A program made the translations under genes and the position numbers. The notes beneath the pieces were generated by a model. The model worked only from the letters and a program-made list of their open reading frames with translations. It searched no databases and was not told the origin of the DNA. A stretch of DNA of 57,082 bases from a virus. The stretch's first letter is position 1. Each line of letters begins with the position of its first letter. Positions 49,701 to 56,656 of the stretch are shown in pieces. Location of the stretch: IMG/VR virus record IMGVR_UViG_3300025383_000031, positions 1 through 57,082 of that record; one strand, written 5' to 3'.

Positions 49701-50516
49701 ATGAGTATCTAAATCACCTGCATTTGTAAATTCATAATCTTCAACAAAAATACCCATTGGATAAACTGACGTATTTTCTGCGGGTGTATTGCGACGATAT
49801 AATGGATTTTTTAATGTATATCCACTAGCTACAGCCTTGATACCACTTGTATTGCTGCTTGGATTAGTATATCCATATGGTCCATAGATAGGATAACCGT
49901 CTAGTGAAAATCCTATTATTTTACTGTGTCCGTCTGGATGTGTCAATCCACCATTCAAATATGGTATAACATTAACTTCTGGCAATCCATGGATGGTGCT
50001 ACTATATGGTGCGCCGCCAAGACCTGTAAGCCAAGCATTTGCAAAGCTATAGCTATTATAATGATATACGCCTTTTTGATCAGCAACACCGCCTGACAAA
50101 TCTTCGTGAAAAGTATAACCAATAGCTTGCTCTTCTGCATAACTTGCATTAAAGTGATAACCAGATGGTTGAGAATATCCAAGAGGCGCATTATTGCCTG
50201 CACTTGGATTAAATATTGCCACACCATTTAACCAAAAGCCAATTACAGTATCTGCTGTAGTAGTTTGAGGAGAAGCAGCGCCTATGTCTAATCCGCCACG
50301 ATATACCCAACTGCGATTATAGTATTGTGCAAGTGGAGTATTTGTTTGTGTAATATTGCCATAACCATGATATGGCAAACCAACAGCAGTTAAATTGATG
50401 CTAGTTTGGTAAGAACCATTGATAAAAGTATTAGGTACTATTGTCCAATTGCTACTAACATTGATTAAACGACCTAAATCTTTGTTAATAGCAATACCAT
50501 TGTATGATGCTGTCAT
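46704..50516 (-). CDS. Large tail protein with YHYH and Ig-like domains (1270 aa)
   Basis: Residues 1-330 contain a YHYH-type domain: GVYHYNSYSF, HSKIIGFSLDGYPIYGPYGY, HNGRFCVTPDFPLGTYAYFC, KPAYPYVIGNTYYG. Then come several putative Ig repeats of the He_PIG type (LPPGITLSSSGLISG; LPPGLVLDNITGWMTGF; LPQGMQLLSDGTLSG), each followed by a beta-sandwich. After residue 800 a domain with DDIYRPNDPWWGIQNDIKIL and AMKKRHFNKKFYFG matches a conserved region of T4-like tail structural proteins. It is probably a long adhesin-type fibre or baseplate appendage contacting host glycans. It is made from a late box set in a hairpin. Confidence 0.82.
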   Translation of the reverse strand: MTASYNGIAINKDLGRLINVSSNWTIVPNTFINGSYQTSINLTAVGLPYHGYGNITQTNTPLAQYYNRSWVYRGGLDIGAASPQTTTADTVIGFWLNGVAIFNPSAGNNAPLGYSQPSGYHFNASYAEEQAIGYTFHEDLSGGVADQKGVYHYNSYSFANAWLTGLGGAPYSSTIHGLPEVNVIPYLNGGLTHPDGHSKIIGFSLDGYPIYGPYGYTNPSSNTSGIKAVASGYTLKNPLYRRNTPAENTSVYPMGIFVEDYEFTNAGDLDTHNGRFCVTPDFPLGTYAYFCTIGVDNKPAYPYVIGNTYYGDVDVLTLEQSVGYGSGYPEWVTPSGNLGKIQALQFFELGLQAVDPTGNPDGSDVNYKLVAGRLPAGMQIDNSGKVTGNPKDTYSIDGVPQAVTQDRTSNFTIRAISSSGKITDRSFIITVTGNYPPQLLTNNYLPLGEFLDGTQISIQLSGIDLNADTLTYSILSGSLPPGITLSSSGLISGILIPQNTPSSTNNYNFVVSLTDGKSFDTKQYAIIVHNHSDIRADNSTVTDDSSAITSDTTNVRTPILLTTSLGSYSTFVSGNYFAFKFDGIDYDGIPVNYSLSASSGTGFDSDNISWDNSPWDQSDLALPPGLVLDNITGWMTGFVPAQSAVSQSYSFGVQVYNSLDSSVISPLKIFTVTILGALDLSVSFNTPSNLGYIDAGSVSTLSISATAPSGRQLYYTLAEGSRLPQGMQLLSDGTLSGKTSFQTFSLDKGSTTFDVTNVGLGIYTAPTTLDKTYTFTVFAKDYSANVSGSKTFTLQINSVTYSPYDNLYIACLPSANKRTLLNTILGNTDYFALDDIYRPNDPWWGIQNDIKILVGYGLNPSQSSAYIAAMKKRHFNKKFYFGDYHYASATDKYGNPLYDVIYVDLIEDTKTYTTVNGVTKKNIPPNDFITFFNGNYKLDTVIDLQTTFFDNRYTIFADHLSSIKLYPNDLDLMINDIIVAVGELNSNTLPQWQTSIQNNGKIIGFQTAAVLAYLKPGTGEKVLYKLKHSVPTDIKTVPFVADRYILDNNQDRNFNIATGKWDAKAYTTFDTGYIQSITPSASVDYAIDIPFNYVDNSTVASIIALGGLDGDTTGGWNGKQIIFSTQEKYNPTLFPSLTNDGWIQNNTPVPGYAEVQQGTANTNKRAGVWSISIANNLVTLTFVKEITVNQVVSVRFGAKSGKTLEYSAASIGIAGQTVPTYVSVNISTIQLKSPTTFDKKATVFINNEDQYTIPFANDSYLKFPRENILE

Positions 50517-50523
50517 TGGTGCT

Positions 50524-50542
50524 CCACTATAATATTTAGTGG
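50524..50542 (-). promoter_or_regulatory. Late box ACTAAATA in an RBS-sequestering hairpin
   Basis: Minus strand CCACTA-AATATTA-TAGTGG. The late box ACTAAATA (50533-50540) overlaps the 5' arm, and the 3' arm TAGTGG runs into the GTGGAG ribosome site of ATG 50516. Read-through RNA would fold and hide the site. RNA starting from the late box would lack the 5' arm. Confidence 0.6.
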
Positions 50543-50543
50543 A

Positions 50544-52751
50544 TTACCCCACACGTATCCAACGTGGTCCGCCAGGCAGTGTCTGTGGAATAGGATTGCC
50601 ATTAAAGGGAGCAAATTTTACATAATGCCAACTGTAAGGAGTTGATGGACTTATACTAGTAACATTGCCCTGAACAATACTGTCGTTTGCAATAATACGT
50701 AAGCTAGTTACGTTGATATTACTTCCGATAGTAATTTTTGTTCCGTCACTAATATTAGTATTTGCTGGTAGATATATGTTTGCAATAGCTACTGTCTGTC
50801 CGAGAGTATTGTCAATAATTAAGGTCGATAAGTTTCCATACAGTGTTGTTGTATTACTTGTTGTATTAGCAAGGTTTGCAAGAGCATAACCATTAATAGA
50901 AATATAACCTAACACATAACTTGCGCTACTTACACCATTTGCTGCCAAGTTAGCGGTAGTATAATATGTTGGTAGATAGTTAGCCACGCTAGCATTGCTA
51001 TAAAGACCAGTTAGATATTGTGAGCTACCAATAAAATACGTTGCATTAACGTTGCCAGTAGTATTCACGTTGCCAGCATTGATATTACCACTATAAGTTG
51101 GCAAGTATGCAGCAGCTTGAATGTTACTGTATAAACCTGTTAGTAGGCTACCATTACCGATAAAGTAAGTTCCACCTACATTGCCAGTTGCTACAAGATT
51201 GCCTGCAGAGACGTTTGCAGTATTGGTTGGCAAATATGTTCCAAGATATGCGCTTGCCTGTGTATTACCATACAAGCCAGTAAGTGTGCTACCATTACCA
51301 TAATGATAGGTTGCGGTGACATTACCAGTACTAGTAATATTAGCAACAGTAACATTACTGTTAAACTTAGCGGTGCCAGTAACTTGAAGTTTGTTTGTAG
51401 CATCATCGCTGCCACCAATTACCCAACGGCTGCTGGTGATACGTCCTGCCTCATTAGCAGCCAACGTACCATCAGTATGGAATACTATTGCCTTACCAGT
51501 TGTTTGGGTGCCAACTGAAATGTTACCACCATTTACATATAGATAACCATCGTGTGCGGTTCCAATAGTGAAACTTGCATCGCTGTAATTATTACTATTG
51601 ATACCCATATCAATATAATTTGCAGTATCGGTTCCATCATTTGATGTTGCAACAACGTCAGCACTGGTTGCACTGCCGTTGCCAATATTCTGAATATTAA
51701 TCTGTGTATAGTAAATGCTGTTATCTACAAAACTTGCAGTAAGATTTGCAGTTGGAACAGTTCCTGCTGGTCCCACAATAATATCATATTGTGATAACAG
51801 ATTACCCGCATAAACATTGCCAGTAGCATTAATGTTTGCAGCATAAACATTGCCACCACTATAAATGTTACCTTTAATACCCATGCCGCCTTGTATAATG
51901 ATTGCGCCACTGCCTGTACTTGTGGCTGGCGTTGTATCATTCAACCAAACTTGAGTAGCAGGAGCAATAGCAAGGTCGCCAGTTCCATCAGCATTAATAT
52001 TAATGTTGGCATTTGTGCCTGCTGGCGTAATAATATTACCAGTTGGACTTACTACAAGATTAGCAGCAGCGGCAAGTACAACATTGCCATTAACATTAAT
52101 ATTACTGACTAAAACATTGCCATTGTAAGTTGCAAGATACGCTGCAGCATTGGCATTGCCATAACTGGCAGGTCCAACACTTAGCCCACTTAAGTAATAA
52201 CCATTACCTGTTACAAATCCACTAGTGCTTAGATTACCTGTTGCATAAATGTTGGCGTTTGTGTTGATTGTGGCAACGTTCATAATACCAACGTTAATAT
52301 AACTTAAGTTACCAATAGATGTAACGTTTGGTAATTGTGTGCCACTATAATTTTGTGCATTAATAGCGGTTGATGCAGTTCCCGCAGTGGTAGCATAAGT
52401 TGCTGCAGCAGCCGTAGTTGCGCTGCTTGCTACGCCAGTAAGATTACCAATAAAACTATATGCAGAACTTACTGTTACTGTGCCGTTAAACACGGCATTA
52501 TTGGCTACAAATTGATTTTGAGGAGCAACAACGACACTGCCGATAGCAGTAACATTACTAGTTGGTGCAAGATTGATATTTGCACCCGTAACAGAAGTAA
52601 CAATTGAATTTCCACTAAGATATAGCCCACTAGTACCAACTAGTGTGAATAATTGACTAAAATTATTATTTGTTTTTAATAAAGCTGTTCTTAGCGGGTC
52701 ACCTGTGCCGTCATTGGCATAAGCACCCAAATTAATTACTTCTTGACCCAT
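50544..52751 (-). CDS. Tail fibre-like structural protein with repeats (735 aa)
   Basis: ATG 52751 (MGQEVINLGAYANDGTGDPL, then RTALLKTNNNFSQLF). This opening is a recognised N-terminal motif of T4-like marine phage tail proteins. The remainder is Asn/Gly/Thr-rich beta structure. At least four copies of a repeat have the pattern GNGSxLTGLYxNxQAxAYLxTY (three adjacent near the C-terminal third). A terminal domain (INVTSLRIIANDSIVQGNVT ... GGPRWIRVG) resembles the end of the 301-aa protein. Probably a trimeric fibre or lattice protein. Ribosome site GGAG lies within a hairpin. Confidence 0.8.
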   Translation of the reverse strand: MGQEVINLGAYANDGTGDPLRTALLKTNNNFSQLFTLVGTSGLYLSGNSIVTSVTGANINLAPTSNVTAIGSVVVAPQNQFVANNAVFNGTVTVSSAYSFIGNLTGVASSATTAAAATYATTAGTASTAINAQNYSGTQLPNVTSIGNLSYINVGIMNVATINTNANIYATGNLSTSGFVTGNGYYLSGLSVGPASYGNANAAAYLATYNGNVLVSNINVNGNVVLAAAANLVVSPTGNIITPAGTNANININADGTGDLAIAPATQVWLNDTTPATSTGSGAIIIQGGMGIKGNIYSGGNVYAANINATGNVYAGNLLSQYDIIVGPAGTVPTANLTASFVDNSIYYTQINIQNIGNGSATSADVVATSNDGTDTANYIDMGINSNNYSDASFTIGTAHDGYLYVNGGNISVGTQTTGKAIVFHTDGTLAANEAGRITSSRWVIGGSDDATNKLQVTGTAKFNSNVTVANITSTGNVTATYHYGNGSTLTGLYGNTQASAYLGTYLPTNTANVSAGNLVATGNVGGTYFIGNGSLLTGLYSNIQAAAYLPTYSGNINAGNVNTTGNVNATYFIGSSQYLTGLYSNASVANYLPTYYTTANLAANGVSSASYVLGYISINGYALANLANTTSNTTTLYGNLSTLIIDNTLGQTVAIANIYLPANTNISDGTKITIGSNINVTSLRIIANDSIVQGNVTSISPSTPYSWHYVKFAPFNGNPIPQTLPGGPRWIRVG
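50955..51310. repeat. Three consecutive degenerate ~40-codon repeats in the fibre gene
   Basis: Encodes YHYGNGSTLTGLYGNTQASA, YFIGNGSLLTGLYSNIQAAA and YFIGSSQYLTGLYSNASVAN, each followed by YLxTY. A fourth, more diverged copy (NGYYLSGLSVGPASYGNANA) lies near 52100-52210. Confidence 0.75.
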
Positions 52752-52760
52752 AAAGAAAGA

Positions 52761-52784
52761 CTCCTGCAAGATATTTAGCAGGAG
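52761..52784 (-). promoter_or_regulatory. Late box GCTAAATA in an RBS-sequestering hairpin
   Basis: Minus strand CTCCTGC, loop TAAATATCTT, GCAGGAG: a seven-pair perfect stem. The late box GCTAAATA is 52772-52779, and the 3' arm is the GGAG ribosome site of ATG 52751. The T-rich run after the stem (TCTTTCTTT) means a weak terminator for the IscA operon is an alternative reading. Confidence 0.65.
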
Positions 52785-52790
52785 AATTTC

Positions 52791-53141
52791 TTAGACACTA
52801 ATACTTGTTCCGCATCCACATGAACTCTTAGCCATTGGATTTGACACAACTAATTGACTGCTTACAAAATCACTCTTATAATCAATTTCACTACCTAACA
52901 GATACATTAATCCGCTGCCATCTACGATAAGTGACTTACCTTCGCCTAAAGAGATCATCTCATCAATTTGCGGTGAGCCATTCTTAGCATACAATTCATC
53001 ATCAGCAGGTTCCCAGAAATATTCGAAGCCTGCACAGCCACCACCTTTAAGTCCGAATACAAGATATGGCTTGTCAATATTGATAAGTGTGCGACGAATA
53101 TGAGTTTTTGCTGCTTCTGTAATAGTTACTGCTGTTTTCAT
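52791..53141 (-). CDS. A-type iron-sulfur carrier (IscA/ErpA/HesB-like)
   Basis: 116 residues starting MKTAVTITEAAKTHIRRTLI. The three conserved cysteines of the family are present: GLKGGGCAGFEYF (about residue 36) and the C-terminal SSCGCGTSISV. It also has VDGSGLMYLLGSEIDY, as in ErpA/IscA. It carries iron or a 2Fe-2S cluster to target proteins. Such genes occur in several marine T4-like phages, and a structural iron-binding role in the tail has been discussed. It lies between fibre genes and an oxygenase-like gene. Confidence 0.9.
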   Translation of the reverse strand: MKTAVTITEAAKTHIRRTLINIDKPYLVFGLKGGGCAGFEYFWEPADDELYAKNGSPQIDEMISLGEGKSLIVDGSGLMYLLGSEIDYKSDFVSSQLVVSNPMAKSSCGCGTSISV

Positions 53142-53145
53142 TGTC

Positions 53146-53661
53146 TTATCCTAATTTCGCTAACCAGTTATAAGTGCTCCAACGTTCTTTAGTTATTGGA
53201 GATAGCAATCCATGACGTTGTTGCTTGTTTATCATTAAGTAACCACAATTTTTCTTAAATGGAATAATATAAGAAAAATCTCCTTCTAAACTAAAAAATG
53301 TTGTTCCAGAACTTGATGGACCATCTTTTAAATAAACTTGCATCGCACCAATAACGCCAGGATTATCTGCATGCTCGTCCATTTCGTGACCAACGCTGTC
53401 TATCCATAGCGCACTACTTGATACTCTATAACCCAACTCATTAATACCGCTTTGGTCTATACTTGCAAATAAAGAATTCCATTTACTGTTTGAGGGGAAA
53501 GATTCAATATTTTTCCTAAGAACAAAACGCTCTTGCATTTCTAAAGATTTGCTATCACTGGCAGAAACATCTTCTTGCAAGAAAGATTCTAAAATGTCTA
53601 AATCATATACATTTTCAACTGTAAAAAGACCATCAATATTTTCAACTGGAGTAATAATCAT
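53146..53661 (-). CDS. 2OG-Fe(II) oxygenase-like protein (171 aa)
   Basis: The double-stranded beta-helix signature is suggested by VGHEMDEHADNPGVIGAMQV (H-x-D type metal pair), GTTFFSLEGDFSYIIPFKKN and CGYLMINKQQRHGLLSPITK (distal His, then an Arg in ERWSTYNWL). The fit to prolyl-hydroxylase-like phage proteins is moderate, and the N-terminal 50 residues are unplaced. If active it would hydroxylate a protein or nucleotide side chain using 2-oxoglutarate. It is adjacent to the IscA-like gene and IF-1 in one operon. Confidence 0.55.
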   Translation of the reverse strand: MIITPVENIDGLFTVENVYDLDILESFLQEDVSASDSKSLEMQERFVLRKNIESFPSNSKWNSLFASIDQSGINELGYRVSSSALWIDSVGHEMDEHADNPGVIGAMQVYLKDGPSSSGTTFFSLEGDFSYIIPFKKNCGYLMINKQQRHGLLSPITKERWSTYNWLAKLG

Positions 53662-53877
53662 TTACTTAAACCTATAGGTTATACGACCACGAGTTAAATC
53701 ATATGGAGTTAATTCAACTGACACTCTATCATCTTGGATAATCTTGATTTTATTTTTGCGCATATTACCACTTGCATATGCAAGAATAATATGGTTATCA
53801 ATATCAACTCGGAATACACCGTTAGGTAGAACTTCTACCACTTTGCCTTCCATCGTTATTAGTTCTTCCTTAGCCAA
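53662..53877 (-). CDS. infA: Translation initiation factor IF-1
   Basis: 71 residues, the exact IF-1 length: [40 protein letters not shown], then the signature [20 protein letters not shown] and FK. It is the S1/OB-fold protein that binds the 30S A site during initiation. HIILAYASG departs from the usual HxxxAHxSG but the ribosome-contacting basic residues remain. The terminal GRITYRFK is the form typical of alphaproteobacterial IF-1 (E. coli ends GRIVFRSR). It starts right after the upstream stop. A phage IF-1 could bias initiation toward leaderless or phage messages. Confidence 0.93.
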   Translation of the reverse strand: MAKEELITMEGKVVEVLPNGVFRVDIDNHIILAYASGNMRKNKIKIIQDDRVSVELTPYDLTRGRITYRFK

Positions 53878-53878
53878 G

Positions 53879-54565
53879 TTAATCCTTTATCTCAGTTCCA
53901 TATGGCGCTAATACACCACTTACTCCCATGCTACCCCACGGTAGATTATTTATAAGGTAGGATGGCATATGTTTATATAGCGCATGTTCTGTATCACAAT
54001 ATTTGCCAATCGTAACATGATCTAAAATTTCTTGATGCATCTTTTTGTATGTCTCTGCCATGGTCGAAAGTAACTCTGTTCCATACACCATGCAACGCAC
54101 ACTATACCAAAATTTTATATCACTAAAATGTTCTGGATTACCTGTTTGTACAGGACCACTTAGCGTAATCTTATTTGCAACATAGTTTAATGAAAATGTA
54201 TCATCTAAGGTATATCTTCCACTCAACTTAACTACTACACCATCTTCAAGTTTTTCATTTTGTAAGAATACACCTAGCGCATAACTCTCACATAAATTCT
54301 TGCATATACTATCTACGTTCCAGTTATTATATATTTGCTGCAAATATTCATCATTAATCGTAACAACTTTATGTGAATATTGTTTTATAGCAGATATTTG
54401 TGCGTCGTTTAATGAATCTTTGCTGATATCAAGTGTAATAATATGTGCGTCAGGAAATTTTTCTAAGATATTACGATATGTAACAAGTTGCTGTTGCAAT
54501 CTTTCGTCTGATGAAAATACACCAAAACTACTATTGACAGCACTTGTTACAATAAAGTTTATCAC
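53879..54565 (-). CDS. Hypothetical, glycosyltransferase-like alpha/beta protein (228 aa)
   Basis: Starts [20 protein letters not shown]. It has an early strand-loop (IVTSAVNS), a second strand with [12 protein letters not shown], a central [15 protein letters not shown] and a C-terminal [13 protein letters not shown]. The K-[IL]-SGRY element occurs in uncharacterised sugar-transferase-like proteins of viruses and bacteria. The pattern suggests a nucleotide-sugar enzyme lacking a clear D-x-D. Low certainty. Coupled to its neighbours. Confidence 0.5.
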   Translation of the reverse strand: MINFIVTSAVNSSFGVFSSDERLQQQLVTYRNILEKFPDAHIITLDISKDSLNDAQISAIKQYSHKVVTINDEYLQQIYNNWNVDSICKNLCESYALGVFLQNEKLEDGVVVKLSGRYTLDDTFSLNYVANKITLSGPVQTGNPEHFSDIKFWYSVRCMVYGTELLSTMAETYKKMHQEILDHVTIGKYCDTEHALYKHMPSYLINNLPWGSMGVSGVLAPYGTEIKD

Positions 54566-55044
54566 TTATATTTCACCGACATAGAATCACCAGTGTCTGG
54601 GTCAAACATTGTAAATGCATCCAAATCAGTAGGCGATGCTGGCATTACTGTTCCACTAGTTGTAGATGTAGTAACAGGATTTCTATACATAATGTCTGTT
54701 AATTCTGCTATTTGATCATCAGTCAATGTTACATTGGGTGTATATGGCATTGTGGTGATGCCCCAATTATTATAGTTTCTGCCACGCTCATAGGTATCTT
54801 TTGACCAATATGTGCCACGTTCTCTATTGACAGTTTCAAATTTAAGTTGGTCTAATTCACTACGCATATTTTGCAATTCACGCCACATTTGTTCAAGTGG
54901 TCCAACAGGATTAATGTTCATGCTGTCTTCTGCTACTTTGGTCAATACAATAGCTTGCTTAAAAGCATCAAGCACGGTTGGATCACGTGATATCAAAACT
55001 GCGTCTAATTCTCGCAATTGTTCTACTAAATTAGTTTTGGCCAT
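54562..55044 (-). CDS. Conserved virion-type protein (160 aa)
   Basis: ATG 55044 gives MAKTNLVEQLRELDAVLISR. A long helical N-terminal half (LEQMWRELQNMRSELDQLKF) is followed by an aromatic/Arg patch (RERGTYWSKDTYERGRNYNN) and a Thr/Ser-rich end with [15 protein letters not shown]. It overlaps both neighbours. It may be a tail or baseplate accessory protein; not recognised. Confidence 0.6.
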   Translation of the reverse strand: MAKTNLVEQLRELDAVLISRDPTVLDAFKQAIVLTKVAEDSMNINPVGPLEQMWRELQNMRSELDQLKFETVNRERGTYWSKDTYERGRNYNNWGITTMPYTPNVTLTDDQIAELTDIMYRNPVTTSTTSGTVMPASPTDLDAFTMFDPDTGDSMSVKYK

Positions 55045-55606
55045 TGTCAAGCAAATCCTTTCTGCAATAAAGTAGTGTTAGACCAGGTGCATAATACATA
55101 TTTTCAGCGATATGCCATGGGTCATTGTTTTGTAAGAAACTGTTAAGACCAAACACAACACCGATTGCCTGTACGCCATTGCCTAGTCTAACCGTTGGGT
55201 CAGGCTGATGCGCATGTTTAAATGTGTTATTAACAACAATATAGCGATTAACACACTTTTCAAACTTTTGACAAATAGTCATTACTACATTGCCTTCGGC
55301 AAACGCATCAACTATCAACATATCAGTTTGCAGAATAGTATCTAGTTCAACAATCATCTTATTGTGAAATACAAATTGGATACCATACTGATTAGCAAGT
55401 GCTTGATAATCACCAATGCCATCAGGCAATACATGATCATATAGTGTAATGCTCTTTGGCTTGGTGCTTAATGCCACAAGAGTGCTAAGACCGCTCCCAA
55501 ACCCAACAATAGTAATATTATCCACTCTGCGACACCAATCCATGAGACGAAAAAATTGAGGATTGCTGCTAATGTTCTCTGCGATGTTTTCATAAATTTC
55601 CTGCAT
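55031..55606 (-). CDS. Methyltransferase-like Rossmann protein (191 aa)
   Basis: ATG 55606 (MQEIYENIAENISSNPQFFR). The nucleotide-binding turn NITIVGFGSGLSTLVALS (about 33-50) and a following acidic strand end (SITLYDHVLPDG) resemble SAM-dependent methyltransferases. MLIVDAFAEGNVVMTICQKF is the motif IV region. No DNA-methylase catalytic tetrapeptide. It could be a degraded or specialised methyltransferase. A longer frame upstream lies inside the next gene. Confidence 0.55.
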   Translation of the reverse strand: MQEIYENIAENISSNPQFFRLMDWCRRVDNITIVGFGSGLSTLVALSTKPKSITLYDHVLPDGIGDYQALANQYGIQFVFHNKMIVELDTILQTDMLIVDAFAEGNVVMTICQKFEKCVNRYIVVNNTFKHAHQPDPTVRLGNGVQAIGVVFGLNSFLQNNDPWHIAENMYYAPGLTLLYCRKDLLDNGQN

Positions 55607-55614
55607 GATTATAA

Positions 55615-55893
55615 TTATACCTTGTGATGTTGCTTTGCTAAATTTAATAGTACCTGATACTGTTCCCATGCTTCCATGACAGTAGGATACTGCTCACGAA
55701 TCATGGCTTCATAAAATGCGTTCTCTACAATGTCATGGGCAGCATTTTTCGTAGTCCAAATTTCTTCACGTTCATTATTTGGCAGCGTGTTTATACGCAC
55801 ACGAATTTCTTTAAAATCTTCTTCATGGTTGTTCCATGGACGACGAGTGACGGTTTTTCCACCGTCTGGACTTTCATAAATCCAAGAGGTCAT
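55615..55893 (-). CDS. Conserved small phage protein (92 aa)
   Basis: Starts MTSWIYESPDGGKTVTRRPW. It ends with a helical module AFYEAMIREQYPTVMEAWEQ, then YQVLLNLAKQ, which is also the C-terminus of the protein at 12216-12647. The GGKTVTRR turn at the N-terminus is typical of T4-like marine phage homologues. Function unknown. Confidence 0.65.
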   Translation of the reverse strand: MTSWIYESPDGGKTVTRRPWNNHEEDFKEIRVRINTLPNNEREEIWTTKNAAHDIVENAFYEAMIREQYPTVMEAWEQYQVLLNLAKQHHKV

Positions 55894-56116
55894 TTTTAAT
55901 TCCTAATGTTTGTGGAGAATGGTCAAGATATTCTGTCTGTCCATTGCTATAAAAATAAGCATCTTCATCATTGATGGTTACTCGTAAATCACTGTGACAA
56001 ATTTCATAATCAGTAAATTCGCCGTCCTCGTGATAGACACGGAATACCCAATGATCATCCATTGGATGAGTGGGTATCAATACTCCAGTCACGCCATTTG
56101 CACTTTTTAATTTCAT
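55874..56116 (-). CDS. Small hypothetical protein (80 aa)
   Basis: Starts MKLKSANGVTGVLIPTHPMD. A small beta domain (HWVFRVYHEDGEFTDYEICH; SDLRVTINDEDAYFYSN) with an acidic end. It has its own near-consensus sigma70-like promoter, and no Shine-Dalgarno sequence precedes the ATG. It overlaps the next gene. Confidence 0.6.
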   Translation of the reverse strand: MKLKSANGVTGVLIPTHPMDDHWVFRVYHEDGEFTDYEICHSDLRVTINDEDAYFYSNGQTEYLDHSPQTLGIKNDLLDL

Positions 56117-56122
56117 AGTACT

Positions 56123-56151
56123 AATATACGGATTAATTAGGCAAGTGTCAA
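56123..56151 (-). promoter_or_regulatory. Sigma70-like promoter
   Basis: TTGACA (56146-56151), 17 bases, TATATT (56123-56128), then six bases to ATG 56116, so the message would be nearly leaderless. The -35 box overlaps the stop of the cyclotransferase gene. Confidence 0.75.
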
Positions 56152-56585
56152 TAATTATTTTGACGATTTCTTACTGCAATGCTTAATTGGTCTGCGGGTA
56201 TGCCGTTCATTTTATACCCATCATACACATGTTTTAGGTATTTGTGGGATGGTGATCTTGATATATCGTCTCTGCTCTTGATCATAACATAGGTTAAGGC
56301 TTTGTATAATTCACCTTTGTATAGCACTTCAATGAACGCATGACTATAATCTTTGCCATCGCCTTCATACCAATCTAATATTTTTAATGAATCCATATCA
56401 ACAGCCCATAGCACACCATAGGTTTTTGCGCCATCTTTTTGAACAATATTAGTATAATGATTTATTTTTAATTGCTGATTTGGTGCAACAGCAACCCCAA
56501 TGCGTTTTGCGTTGGGAATACGGTTTTTTAATTCAGGTATATTAGTATTATGTCCGTATGAGAAATATAAAATGCTGTCAGCCAT
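56148..56585 (-). CDS. Gamma-glutamylcyclotransferase (AIG2/GGCT-like, 145 aa)
   Basis: The BtrG-fold signature ILYFSYGHNTNIPEL (normally YFAYGSNL) is at residues 5-19, GVLWAVDMDSLKILDWYEGD contains the catalytic Glu (in YEG), and ALTYVMIKSRD closes the barrel. These enzymes release 5-oxoproline from gamma-glutamyl peptides. In this genome it could oppose or complete amide-ligase chemistry, since two amidoligase domains are encoded elsewhere. It is expressed from an exact late box right after a terminator. Confidence 0.82.
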   Translation of the reverse strand: MADSILYFSYGHNTNIPELKNRIPNAKRIGVAVAPNQQLKINHYTNIVQKDGAKTYGVLWAVDMDSLKILDWYEGDGKDYSHAFIEVLYKGELYKALTYVMIKSRDDISRSPSHKYLKHVYDGYKMNGIPADQLSIAVRNRQNNY

Positions 56586-56590
56586 AAAAA

Positions 56591-56598
56591 TATTTATA
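56591..56598 (-). promoter_or_regulatory. Late promoter TATAAATA
   Basis: An exact T4-late consensus, five bases (TTTTT) before ATG 56585. It follows directly after the terminator at 56601-56627. Confidence 0.7.
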
Positions 56599-56600
56599 AT

Positions 56601-56627
56601 AAAAAAGGGGAAGTAAAAACTTCCCCT
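56601..56627 (-). terminator. Rho-independent terminator after the nuclease gene
   Basis: Minus strand AGGGGAAGT, loop TTTT, ACTTCCCCT, then a T run (TTTTTT). A nine-pair GC-containing stem with a clean U tract. It ends transcription of the endonuclease gene (stop at 56657) before the late box of the next gene. Confidence 0.88.
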
Positions 56628-56656
56628 AATCAGTGTCCATTCGCATGAACTAATAT

